A DNA stretch of 10,089 bases from an uncultured Clostridia bacterium. GTDB lineage: Bacteria > Bacillota > Clostridia > Lachnospirales > Lachnospiraceae. The stretch spans positions 1-10,089 of the forward strand of contig CAMORF010000050.1 of the NCBI GenBank assembly GCA_946623485.1, written 5' to 3'. The position numbers and the translations under genes were made by a program. This document shows positions 1 to 5,816 of this stretch, piece by piece; position 1 is the first letter of the stretch, and every line of letters starts with the position of its first letter. The notes beneath the pieces were generated by a model. It was not told where the DNA came from. It was given only the letters and a program-made list of their open reading frames with translations, and did no database searches.

Positions 1-182
1 ATCCGAATAATGAGGACAGTTTGCCGGGTGAAGTTTATTTTGCTATTGCAGATAACAATGGGACAAGACCGTATCATTGCACTCTGCCGGAACAGCCGAC
101 ACGGTTGTCATATAAGTTATATATCAGCGAGGTGATCGTTGATGAGCTGAGTCAGTTACTTCAAGTCACCAAAAGTCGCTGA
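1..182 (+). CDS. 3' end of an unrecognised protein (partial)
   Basis: An open frame runs from the window edge (first full codon at base 3) to a TGA at 180-182, giving 59 C-terminal residues. The translation includes LPGEVYFAIADNNGTRPYHC, then LPEQPTRLSYKLYISEVIVD, and ends in QVTKSR. It has a normal protein composition with alternating beta-like segments and no membrane span. I do not recognise the family and cannot assign a function. The gene is convergent with the asparaginase gene, and its stop codon overlaps the start of the palindromic repeat at 181-223. That it is a true gene end and not chance is inferred from the uninterrupted frame and the abrupt end exactly at the repeat. Confidence 0.5.
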   Translation, partial: PNNEDSLPGEVYFAIADNNGTRPYHCTLPEQPTRLSYKLYISEVIVDELSQLLQVTKSR

Positions 183-223
183 TGAAACAGAGGATGGAAC
201 GAAGAACCGTCCCCTGTTTCATC
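181..223. repeat. Palindromic repeat between convergent genes, copy 1 (possible bidirectional terminator)
   Basis: GATGAAACAG at 181-190 is the exact inverted complement of CTGTTTCATC at 214-223. The interior pairs only imperfectly. Read on the minus strand, the element contains CAGGGGACGGTTCT followed by TCGTTCC. It shares the CAGGGGACGGTTCT core with the perfect palindrome at 4602-4671, so the two belong to one repeat family. The element lies between two converging genes: the plus-strand gene stops at 180-182, and the minus-strand asparaginase takes its TGA from inside the right arm (219-221). There is no clear T-tract. Action as a terminator or transcript-stabilising hairpin is inferred. 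Confidence 0.75.
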
Positions 224-1226
224 CCGGGACAAAGAGCAGGTCGTGATTCACCGTGGTATAAAACAGTTTTCGGAATTCTTTTCTGTCCTTCGTTTTTCCC
301 AGGATCCACATGGTTTTGGCAATCACTGCTTCAAGGGTCATGTCATAAGATTCAGGGAGATCATAGATGTTTTTTACAGCATGGCCGACTTCGTAGACGG
401 ACATATCGCTGCCCTCGTTGGGGACCTGGGTCGCCATGACGACAATCTTTCCGGCCGCAATCCATTGGTGGATCGAAGATTTGAGGCTGGCATTTCCATA
501 GTCGGGTATTCCGCCTACACCGAAGGATTCAATGATCAAAGCGTCATATCGCTCCATCAATAATTCCGGGATGATTCCGTCACTTCCCGGGATGAGGCGG
601 TAGAGGAACACGTTCGCTCCAAGCCGGTCGGAAAAGACCGTTTCACTCCGATCCGGCTTCCTGCTATCGATGTAAAAAATGATTCTTCTGTCCTGGATCA
701 CTGCGATTGGTGGATAGTTGATGCTCGAGAAGGCGTTATAGCTTTTGGTCCTTTCTTTTTTTGCCCGTGTTCCGGCAATTACAGAACCGCCAAAGACAAT
801 GCAGACGTCATGCGCTCTGTCATCAGCAGCATATCGTATACTGTCGATGAGATTTGTACGTGCATCTGTATCAGGCAGGTCAATCGGCTTCTGAGCCCCT
901 GTGATGACGATCGGCTTTGGGCTGTTCTGGATCAGATAGGAAAGCGCCGCTGCAGTATAGGCCATCGTGTCTGTCCCGTGGCAAAGCACAAACCCGTCAT
1001 AATAGTCGTAATGATTCTGTATCAATCCGGAAAGCAGAAGCCAGTGTTTCCAGAAAATGTTTGTACTGTCCAGACTGAATGGCTGCATCACGTTGATCCG
1101 GCAAAGGGACTTTCCTTCCGGGACATATGAGAGCAGTTCATCAGCCGATATCTGAGGGGACAGACCGGCACCGGTAGATCTGGACGCAATGGTTCCACCT
1201 GTTGCAATCAGAAGAATATGCTTCAT
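219..1226 (-). CDS. ansA: L-asparaginase, type I (cytoplasmic)
   Basis: Hydrolyses L-asparagine to L-aspartate and ammonia. The 335-residue length matches bacterial type I enzymes. Both halves of the asparaginase active site are visible: the N-terminal ATGGTIAS motif with the nucleophile Thr12, and CHGTDTMAYTAAALSYLIQ with Thr85-Asp86 near residues 82-100. RTKSYNAFSS (about 159-168) supplies the expected Thr160-Lys161. There is no signal peptide, so the protein should be cytosolic, unlike secreted type II enzymes. The C-terminal region (IIESFGVGGIPD, then MATQVPNEGSDMSVYEVG) fits the effector/dimer domain of the family. The ATG at 1224-1226 is preceded by GGAGGA (1235-1240 on the plus strand) at good spacing and by a strong promoter. 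The stop codon is provided by the palindromic repeat at 181-223. The gene appears monocistronic. The enzyme family is certain; the type I assignment rests on length, lack of a leader and the HGTDTMAYTA motif. Confidence 0.93.
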   Translation of the reverse strand: MKHILLIATGGTIASRSTGAGLSPQISADELLSYVPEGKSLCRINVMQPFSLDSTNIFWKHWLLLSGLIQNHYDYYDGFVLCHGTDTMAYTAAALSYLIQNSPKPIVITGAQKPIDLPDTDARTNLIDSIRYAADDRAHDVCIVFGGSVIAGTRAKKERTKSYNAFSSINYPPIAVIQDRRIIFYIDSRKPDRSETVFSDRLGANVFLYRLIPGSDGIIPELLMERYDALIIESFGVGGIPDYGNASLKSSIHQWIAAGKIVVMATQVPNEGSDMSVYEVGHAVKNIYDLPESYDMTLEAVIAKTMWILGKTKDRKEFRKLFYTTVNHDLLFVPG

Positions 1227-1260
1227 ATCTTATTTCCTCCATGCATCCTGTTTTATCTTT

Positions 1261-1288
1261 ATAATAGCAGACTTTTGGACGATGCCAA
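1261..1288 (-). promoter_or_regulatory. Sigma-A-type promoter of the asparaginase gene
   Basis: Read on the minus strand: TTGGCA (complement of 1283-1288), a 16-nt spacer, then TATTAT (complement of 1261-1266) preceded by TGC, an extended -10. Transcription would start near 1253-1255, leaving a leader of about 28 nt with the GGAGGA site. Consensus match and position directly upstream of the gene make this a good call. Confidence 0.7.
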
Positions 1289-1342
1289 GGATGCAGACAC
1301 TGTCTTTGTGGATTTTGACCAGTCTGATTTCCGGTCTTATTC

Positions 1343-1390
1343 CTGGATTTATTCCCGACATGATTTCTGGATTTATTCCCGACATTGCTT
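1343..1390. repeat. 24-nt tandem repeat, two full copies
   Basis: Two adjacent 24-nt units (1343-1366 and 1367-1390) each begin CTGGATTTATTCCCGACAT and differ only in the last few bases. A truncated third unit begins at 1391 (CTGATTTATC), and a degenerate one may precede at about 1324. The repeat sits about 55 bp upstream of the -35 box of the asparaginase promoter. The period is a multiple of three, but I see no convincing gene across it: the only long frame, on the minus strand, would need a TTG start without a ribosome binding site. It may be a regulator-binding array or neutral slippage. Confidence 0.65.
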
Positions 1391-1476
1391 CTGATTTATC
1401 ATAGGTACTTCCTTTTATCAATTGATGAAAACCATATTATCTGATGAAAAATGAGTCAACAGAAATCAACGCTCCA

Positions 1477-1498
1477 GTTTCATGAAACTTCATGAAAC
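1477..1498. promoter_or_regulatory. Perfect 12-bp palindrome plus direct half-copy (operator candidate)
   Basis: GTTTCATGAAAC (1477-1488) is a perfect inverted repeat. Its last ten bases, TTCATGAAAC, are repeated directly at 1489-1498. CAACGCT flanks the pair at 1467-1473 and 1498-1504. The site is about 50 bp upstream of the TATAAT-like box at 1546, so it could bind a dimeric regulator of the genes that follow. Only the repeats are seen; the operator role is inferred. Confidence 0.35.
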
Positions 1499-1545
1499 AA
1501 CGCTGCTTAAGAAAAGCGGCAGTGGCGCTGATGTCACAAATTATG

Positions 1546-1551
1546 TATAAT
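1546..1551 (+). promoter_or_regulatory. Consensus -10 box (TATAAT) upstream of the glutaredoxin remnant and HD gene
   Basis: TATAAT lies at 1546-1551, just before ATGAAAAAG (from 1550). No good -35 hexamer is present at 16-18 nt. It is the best candidate for transcription into the glutaredoxin remnant and the HD-domain gene, but the call rests on one hexamer. Confidence 0.35.
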
Positions 1552-1562
1552 GAAAAAGATAT

Positions 1563-1763
1563 TGTCGGCGGGTGATGCAGTATATTTCATCTACAGGGAG
1601 AATAGATATCGTTTATCGTGATAGTATCGATCGTTAAAGAAGCAATCAGAAAAATGGCAGCGCTATGTGGGAAGAGACAGGTTCCGTGCCTGTTCATAAA
1701 GGGAACCCGTTATATGAAAGCCTGGATCTGATACAGTGGCTGAAAAATCATCCGCAGGAATAA
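1563..1763 (+). pseudogene. Glutaredoxin / GST-N-domain-like protein, frameshifted and N-terminally truncated
   Basis: Three consecutive frames join into one recognisable thioredoxin-fold protein. Bases 1563-1634 encode CRRVMQYISSTG then RIDIVYRDSIDR. Bases 1636-1698 in another frame encode KEAIRKMAALCGKRQVPCLF then I. Bases 1701-1763 in a third frame encode GNPLYESLDLIQWLKNHPQE and a TAA stop. The order matches small glutaredoxin-like proteins: the second Cys of a CPxC motif followed by a basic helix, the cis-Pro segment (GKRQVPCLFI) and the C-terminal YES.D.I.WL helix. Two shifts are needed: one extra or missing base near 1635, and one base missing in the A-run at 1697-1700. The first ten or so residues, including the first active-site Cys-Pro, are absent or scrambled, although ATGAAAAAG at 1550 may be the old start. 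The remnant ends 27 nt before the HD-domain gene, so it was probably the first gene of that operon. Sequencing error could explain single-base shifts but not the missing N-terminus. Confidence 0.72.
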
Positions 1764-1790
1764 CTGCTGGTATTAAGAGGAGATAAAACA

Positions 1791-2363
1791 ATGGAAAAGC
1801 TGACACTGGAAAAAGCGAAACATATCAATGCGCAGATGATCACGGAAGAGCATCTCATCCTGCATGCAGCGAATGTGTCTGCGGCGATGGGTGCAATGGC
1901 AGAGCATTTTGGGGAGGATAAGGAACATTGGGAAGCAGTCGGCTGGCTGCACGATTATGATTATGAGAAATATCCGGATGAGCACCTGGCGCATACGGAA
2001 GAGCCTCTTCGAGAGCTTGGTGTTCCGGAAGAAGATATACGTGCGATTCTTTCCCACGGCTACGGAATATGTACGGATGTTGAACCGGTCACGGATATGG
2101 AGAAGAGCCTCTTTACTGTTGATGAACTGACCGGGATTGTACAGGCAGCGGCAAGGATGCGGCCAAACGGAATTACCGATATGGAAGTAAAGAGCTTTAT
2201 GAAAAAATGGAAAGATAAGAAGTTCGCGGCAAAATGCGACAGACCTTTGATCCTCAAAGGCTGCGAGATGTTGGGGATGGATATCAAAGAAGTGTCAGCA
2301 ATTGTCATTGATGGTATGAAAGCACATGCAGAAGAGCTGCAGCTGACAGGAGGAGCTGTTTGA
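1791..2363 (+). CDS. HD-domain metal-dependent phosphohydrolase family protein
   Basis: A 190-residue soluble protein of the HD superfamily, whose members bind metal and cleave phosphate esters. The signature residues appear in order: His25 (LILHAANVS), His54-Asp55 (GWLHDYDYE), His68 (HLAHTEEPL), His89 (ILSHGYG) and Asp111 (TVDELTG). The later stretch with ARMRPNGITDMEVKS, then KKFAAKCDR and the C-terminal helix, follows the usual layout of the short uncharacterised HD/HDIG proteins of Clostridia. The substrate cannot be read from the sequence. The ATG at 1791 has AGAGGAG (1776-1782) at about 8 nt. The stop (2361-2363) is one base before the ATG of the next gene, indicating translational coupling. 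A glutaredoxin remnant lies directly upstream. Family assignment is firm; the exact reaction is unknown. Confidence 0.85.
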   Translation: MEKLTLEKAKHINAQMITEEHLILHAANVSAAMGAMAEHFGEDKEHWEAVGWLHDYDYEKYPDEHLAHTEEPLRELGVPEEDIRAILSHGYGICTDVEPVTDMEKSLFTVDELTGIVQAAARMRPNGITDMEVKSFMKKWKDKKFAAKCDRPLILKGCEMLGMDIKEVSAIVIDGMKAHAEELQLTGGAV

Positions 2364-2364
2364 G

Positions 2365-2748
2365 ATGAGGACAGCTCCCGGCTGTTCTGAATTAGAATCC
2401 CAGTCTGTCATTCACAAGGATTACATGGATCCGGCCTTCATGTCTGGGAAAGAAGCGGGCAGCCAGGCAATGAATAAGGCAAAGGAGACAGCTGAAGAGA
2501 CAAAGCCTGTGGTGAAGGAGGCGGTCAGAAACTTGAGACAGGCTGCCATGGATGCCATTCCTGTGGTAAAGCAGATTGCAGAGGATGCAAAGCCGAAAGC
2601 ACAGGAAGCAGGCAAGAATGCCATGAAGATGATAAATGAAGCATATGAAGCGGCTAAGCCAGTTGTAGGTGATGTGATCAAGGGAGTGACTGACTTCGTC
2701 AAGGAAGTGGCGGATGAGACAAAGCCTGAGAAAAGCCAAGACAAGTGA
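2365..2748 (+). CDS. Small Lys/Ala/Glu-rich helical repeat protein, function unknown
   Basis: A 127-residue protein with no Trp, no signal peptide and no membrane span. After a unique N-terminus (about residues 1-30) it consists almost wholly of charged amphipathic helix with degenerate repeats: ETKPVVKEAVRNLRQAAMDA, then IPVVKQIAEDAKPKAQEAGK, then AKPVVGDVIKGVTDFVKEVA, with a closing DETKPEKS. Each repeat starts with a Pro-Val-Val-like step and has alanine/lysine periodicity resembling apolipoprotein-, phasin- or LEA-like proteins that coat surfaces or membranes. That resemblance is compositional, not proof of homology. The ATG at 2365 follows AGGAGG (2348-2353) at 11 nt and lies one base after the HD gene's stop, so both are probably made together. 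An internal Met (base 2425) is a less likely start. I do not recognise a named family. Confidence 0.68.
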   Translation: MRTAPGCSELESQSVIHKDYMDPAFMSGKEAGSQAMNKAKETAEETKPVVKEAVRNLRQAAMDAIPVVKQIAEDAKPKAQEAGKNAMKMINEAYEAAKPVVGDVIKGVTDFVKEVADETKPEKSQDK

Positions 2749-3071
2749 GCGCTGAGTGCCGTGATTTCCTTATTCAATGATGAAACAGGGGCATCAGTAA
2801 TTTGTCACATCCATCGTATAACTGATCCATAACCCGCTGTGAATGCATCGCTGACGCTCATTTTGACAGATCGTTCGCTTCATATAAACATGCCTGTTTC
2901 AGATTTCACATTGCATTCTTTGCCTGAATTCTTTAAAATGTGTTTGTTCAGTCATGTTGATCCGGGCGGCCGATTGGCTTTGACAGTGCAAAATGATCTG
3001 GAAGCCAGCCGTTCAGACAGTATCTGCAAGCGATGGAGAAGCGCAGGGAAACATGCATTGATTAGAAGAAA
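2749..3071. other. Gene-poor region upstream of glpK
   Basis: No supported gene lies here. It contains a 14-nt match to the palindromic repeat arm (2778-2791) and two TTGACA hexamers (2863-2868 and 2980-2985). The first is followed by TATAAA (2883-2888), but the 14-nt spacing is too short for a standard promoter; the second has no partner -10 box. A plus-strand reading frame opens at 2839 and runs into glpK in another frame; it has a cysteine- and arginine-rich translation without family resemblance or a ribosome binding site. I see no riboswitch or catabolite-response element I can defend. Confidence 0.4.
2778..2791 (+). repeat. Partial arm of the palindromic repeat family
   Basis: TGATGAAACAGGGG at 2778-2791 repeats the outer arm of the elements at 181-223 and 4602-4671, but the following GACGGTTCT core is absent. 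It sits 30 bp downstream of the helical-protein gene, as the other copies sit at gene ends. It is either a decayed copy or a chance match of this length. Confidence 0.35.
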
Positions 3072-3095
3072 ATGCAGGAAAGGAAAACTGGAATC

Positions 3096-4604
3096 ATGGA
3101 TGTGTATCAGTACGTTATGGCGCTTGATGCCGGGACTACCAGCTCAAGGTGCATTCTGTTTGACCGGAGCGGCAATATCTGTTCCGTCGCGCAGCGGGAG
3201 TTTAAGCAGATTTACCCCCATCCGGGATGGGTGGAGCATAATCCCATGCATATCTGGTCTTCGCAGATTGGCGTGGCGGCGGAGGCGATGGGGAAGCTGG
3301 GAGCCGGCCCGGAGAACATTGCGGCAGTTGGGATAACGAATCAGAGAGAGACGACGATTGTCTGGGATAAGACAACCGGACAGCCGGTATATAATGCGAT
3401 CGTATGGCAGTGCCGGCGTACGGCGGATATGATTCCGGAGCTGACCGCGGACGGGTTCGGGGATTACATCCGGGAAAAGACCGGATTGATTCCGGATCCT
3501 TATTTCTCCGCAACGAAGCTGAGATGGATTCTTGACCATGTGGAAGGAGCGAGAGAGCGGGCTGAGCGCGGGGAGCTGCTGTTTGGAACGGTCGATACGT
3601 GGCTGATCTGGAAGATGACTGCAGGGCAGGTTCATGTGACAGATTATACGAATGCTTCCCGGACAATGTTGTATGACATCCATAATCTTTGCTGGGATGA
3701 AGCGATCCTGAAACGCCTGGATATCCCTGCCTGCATGCTCCCGAAGGTGGTGCCTTCCAGCGCGGTCTATGGAAGGACAAAGGATTGCATGATCGGAGAC
3801 GGAATCCCGATTTCAGGCGCTGCCGGAGACCAGCAGTCAGCACTGTTCGGCCAGTGCTGTTTCCGGGAGGGTGAGGTGAAGAATACTTATGGAACAGGCT
3901 GTTTCCTGCTGATGAATACAGGAGAGAAGGCTGTTTCTTCCGGGAACGGGCTCCTGACAACCATTGCGGTAGGGATGGCGCCGGGGAAGGTCCAGTATGC
4001 GTTGGAAGGGTCTGTTTTTGTCGCCGGGGCTTCGATCCAGTGGCTCAGAGACGAGCTTAGGATGATTAAAAATGCGGCGGATACGGAAGACTACTGTACC
4101 AGGACTCCGGATACTGCCGGCGTATATGTTGTGCCTGCTTTCACGGGGCTCGGCGCTCCTTATTGGAATCCGGAGGCAAGGGGGACGATTGTCGGCCTGA
4201 CAAGAGGCTCTGCGAAGGAACATCTGATCCGTGCGACCGTGGAGTCTCTTGCTTATCAGACAGCGGATGTTTTGCATGCTATGGAAAAGGATTCCGGGCT
4301 GACGATCCGTCACTTGAAGGTGGATGGCGGCGCGAGCGCCAACAATTTCCTGATGCAGTTCCAGTCAGATATCCTGAATGCGGAAGTCATACGGCCTCAA
4401 TGCGTGGAAACCACCGCCATGGGGGCAGCGTTTCTGGCAGGGCTTGCGGTTGGATACTGGAAGGACACTGAAGACGTAAAGCAGTCCTGGGCGCTTGGGC
4501 ATTCATTTGTTCCGAGAATGCCGGAGATAGAACGGCAGGAATTGCTTTCGGGATGGAAACGGGCAGTTGATGCCGCCATTGCATGGACTGAGAACGGAAG
4601 ATGA
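3096..4604 (+). CDS. glpK: Glycerol kinase
   Basis: FGGY-family kinase that phosphorylates glycerol with ATP to sn-glycerol 3-phosphate in the cytoplasm. From the ATG at 3096 it is 502 residues, the normal length. Visible motifs: [11 protein letters not shown] (phosphate loop), [12 protein letters not shown] with Arg84-Glu85, IVWQCRRT with Trp104, PDPYFSATK with Tyr136, and [12 protein letters not shown] with catalytic Asp245. These fall within one residue of the E. coli glycerol-binding positions, which supports this start over the in-frame ATG at 3072. AGGAAAGG (3076-3083) is a usable though distant ribosome site. The loop that carries the PTS-phosphorylated His in enterococcal GlpK (YHFYG) reads CMIGDG here (about residues 231-236), so HPr-dependent activation is unlikely. 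No glpF, glpD or glpO lies beside it. The stop TGA is the first triplet of the perfect palindrome at 4602-4671. Confidence 0.97.
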   Translation: MDVYQYVMALDAGTTSSRCILFDRSGNICSVAQREFKQIYPHPGWVEHNPMHIWSSQIGVAAEAMGKLGAGPENIAAVGITNQRETTIVWDKTTGQPVYNAIVWQCRRTADMIPELTADGFGDYIREKTGLIPDPYFSATKLRWILDHVEGARERAERGELLFGTVDTWLIWKMTAGQVHVTDYTNASRTMLYDIHNLCWDEAILKRLDIPACMLPKVVPSSAVYGRTKDCMIGDGIPISGAAGDQQSALFGQCCFREGEVKNTYGTGCFLLMNTGEKAVSSGNGLLTTIAVGMAPGKVQYALEGSVFVAGASIQWLRDELRMIKNAADTEDYCTRTPDTAGVYVVPAFTGLGAPYWNPEARGTIVGLTRGSAKEHLIRATVESLAYQTADVLHAMEKDSGLTIRHLKVDGGASANNFLMQFQSDILNAEVIRPQCVETTAMGAAFLAGLAVGYWKDTEDVKQSWALGHSFVPRMPEIERQELLSGWKRAVDAAIAWTENGR

Positions 4605-4671
4605 TGGAACAGGGGACGGTTCTCCGTTTCACCCCGCAGGGTGAAACGGAGAACCGTCCCCTGTTCCATCA
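4602..4671. repeat. Perfect 33-bp-stem palindrome spanning the glpK/peptidase junction (probable bidirectional terminator)
   Basis: The left arm (4602-4634) begins TGATGGAACAGGGGACGG and ends TTTCACCC. The loop is CGCA (4635-4638). The right arm (4639-4671) is the exact reverse complement of the left. The outer triplets are the stop codons of the two converging genes: TGA 4602-4604 for glpK and TGA on the minus strand (4669-4671) for the peptidase. No spacer lies outside the palindrome. The transcript would fold into a 33-bp hairpin in either direction. The core is shared with 181-223, indicating a dispersed repeat family. Lack of a T-tract makes classic intrinsic termination uncertain; mRNA 3'-end protection is also possible. 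Confidence 0.9.
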
Positions 4672-5583
4672 CTCCTGAGCCGGCATCAGCAAAGATTTGG
4701 ACTCAGGCTTCGCTTTGTAATAAGCAGGGCGGGTCCATTTTTCGTGGATGCCGGAATACTTCCAGGTGTTTTTGTCTTCCTCATAAGAAGTAATCAGCAT
4801 GTACTGCCAGGCACTGTCCGAGGCCAGCGCATCATAGATGTAGCGCAGCGGGATCCACTGACGGTTGTGTTTCGGATTGCCGGAATCCCCGATGAATACC
4901 TGGTCGGTCTCAGGATTGTAATGCCAGATGTTCACATAATGCCCGGGGGTGTCCTGCCAGTAGGTATCATCCTCTTCGCTCGAGATCAGAACGATTGCCC
5001 CGGGGATGTCCGTGACTGCTTTCTGGAATGCTTCATATGTTTTGTCTTTTTCCCGAAGCTGTGCCGTAAATCCTGTCTTTTGCAGGGCATCCACCATGTA
5101 AGGCCAGTCGATGGCGCCGGCTCCGTCCCCGGGAGCGTAGTCTGTGACCTTACGGGCCAGGGCATACATATCAAGGGGGGAGCATTCATAGGGACTCAGC
5201 GTGCTGTAGATGCTTGCAAGGTCACATAACCCGCAGCCGAATACGCTGAACAGTCCTCCATCCAGCTCCGATTCACACCAGATGCCGGACCAGGGAGCTT
5301 TGCTTTCCCATGCGACAGGACCCTGCAGGAAGGAATAGATGCTATCCTCCGCGTGCAGCGCGGGATCTTCTGTCTGCGGCGTTTCCGTCTGGGGCGGAGC
5401 GGGGGCAGGCGGCTGCGTCTGAGGCTGCAGGGCTTCTTTTTGCGTTTCAGACTGCAAAGAAGAGGTCTTCTCTGTCATCTGCTGGGATTGGATTGCTTTT
5501 TCTCTGTATCGGTATAAGATGATAAAACTGCCGATTACAAGAGCCAGAATACTGAAGATCGAAATAGCGATCATACGGCGCAT
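4669..5583 (-). CDS. Membrane-anchored C39-like (papain-fold) cysteine peptidase domain protein
   Basis: A 304-residue protein. Residues 4-24 (MIAISIFSILALVIGSFIIL) form a signal anchor. A Gln/Pro/Thr-rich, low-complexity linker follows (about 31-75), then a globular domain. That domain has a peptidase C39_2 layout: FGCGLCDLASIYSTL with candidate catalytic Cys117, PGHYVNIWHYN with His215, and VFIGDSGN with Asp233. The protein should be tethered outside the membrane with its domain at the cell surface. The family includes peptidases and possible wall- or bacteriocin-processing enzymes; the substrate is unknown, and the usual GCGP is GCGL here. The ATG at 5581-5583 has GGAG about 6 nt upstream, and a promoter lies at 5626-5655. 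The gene is convergent with glpK and divergent from comEA. Its stop lies in the perfect palindrome. Confidence 0.8.
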   Translation of the reverse strand: MRRMIAISIFSILALVIGSFIILYRYREKAIQSQQMTEKTSSLQSETQKEALQPQTQPPAPAPPQTETPQTEDPALHAEDSIYSFLQGPVAWESKAPWSGIWCESELDGGLFSVFGCGLCDLASIYSTLSPYECSPLDMYALARKVTDYAPGDGAGAIDWPYMVDALQKTGFTAQLREKDKTYEAFQKAVTDIPGAIVLISSEEDDTYWQDTPGHYVNIWHYNPETDQVFIGDSGNPKHNRQWIPLRYIYDALASDSAWQYMLITSYEEDKNTWKYSGIHEKWTRPAYYKAKPESKSLLMPAQE

Positions 5584-5625
5584 GGGATACTCCTTTATGC
5601 TCTTTGTTCTATCTACTAATATCGA

Positions 5626-5655
5626 ACTATACCACCGCTGACGGGTTCATTTCAA
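5626..5655 (-). promoter_or_regulatory. Promoter of the C39-like peptidase gene
   Basis: On the minus strand, TTGAAA (complement of 5650-5655) is followed by an 18-nt spacer ending TGG and by TATAGT (complement of 5626-5631), an extended -10 promoter. It lies about 43 bp upstream of the peptidase start codon. Confidence 0.6.
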
Positions 5656-5735
5656 CCGTGCAAAGAAGGTTATATCAGCATTATAGATCCATTCGCCGGA
5701 ATGATGCCGGGAGTAGGACTTGCTGCGAAAGGACA

Positions 5736-5765
5736 TTGAAATATCTGCCTCCGGTATGGTAAAAT
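5736..5765 (+). promoter_or_regulatory. Promoter of the comEA gene
   Basis: TTGAAA (5736-5741), an 18-nt spacer ending TGG, then TAAAAT (5760-5765). The predicted start of transcription near 5772 leaves a leader of about 45 nt before the GTG at 5817. This also argues against the in-frame TTG at 5772, which would lie at the very 5' end of the message. The design is the same as that of the divergent peptidase promoter. Confidence 0.6.
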
Positions 5766-5804
5766 TGATCATTGCATGACGGGGCAGACCTGGCGCGGAC
5801 AGTC

Positions 5805-5809
5805 AGGAG
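5805..5809 (+). promoter_or_regulatory. Ribosome binding site deciding the comEA start
   Basis: AGGAG at 5805-5809 lies 7 nt before GTG 5817 and selects that codon over the upstream TTG at 5772, which has no Shine-Dalgarno sequence. Confidence 0.65.
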
Positions 5810-5816
5810 TTGTGCA

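Noticed and set aside
1230..1421. 63-codon minus-strand frame with SGINP repeats upstream of the asparaginase
   Set aside because: Needs a TTG start with no ribosome site, overlaps the asparaginase promoter, and its repetitive peptide is explained by the 24-nt DNA repeat.
2863..2888. TTGACA with TATAAA as a glpK promoter
   Set aside because: Spacer of 14 nt is too short for a normal sigma-A promoter and it lies about 200 bp from glpK; kept only as a note in the intergenic entry.
3072..3095. Upstream ATG start for glpK
   Set aside because: Weak ribosome site, and it would shift the conserved glycerol-binding residues by eight positions from the usual family numbering.
2839..3336. 165-codon plus-strand frame before and into glpK
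   Set aside because: Overlaps glpK in another frame by over 200 bp, has no ribosome site and an arginine/cysteine-rich translation with no family resemblance.
3202..3960. 252-codon minus-strand frame across glpK
   Set aside because: Antisense shadow of a well-conserved glpK; the Ser/Arg/Pro-rich composition is typical of a reversed GC-rich gene.
5772..5816. Upstream TTG start for comEA
   Set aside because: No ribosome site, coincides with the predicted transcription start, and adds residues before an otherwise normal membrane segment; GTG 5817 has AGGAG at 7 nt.
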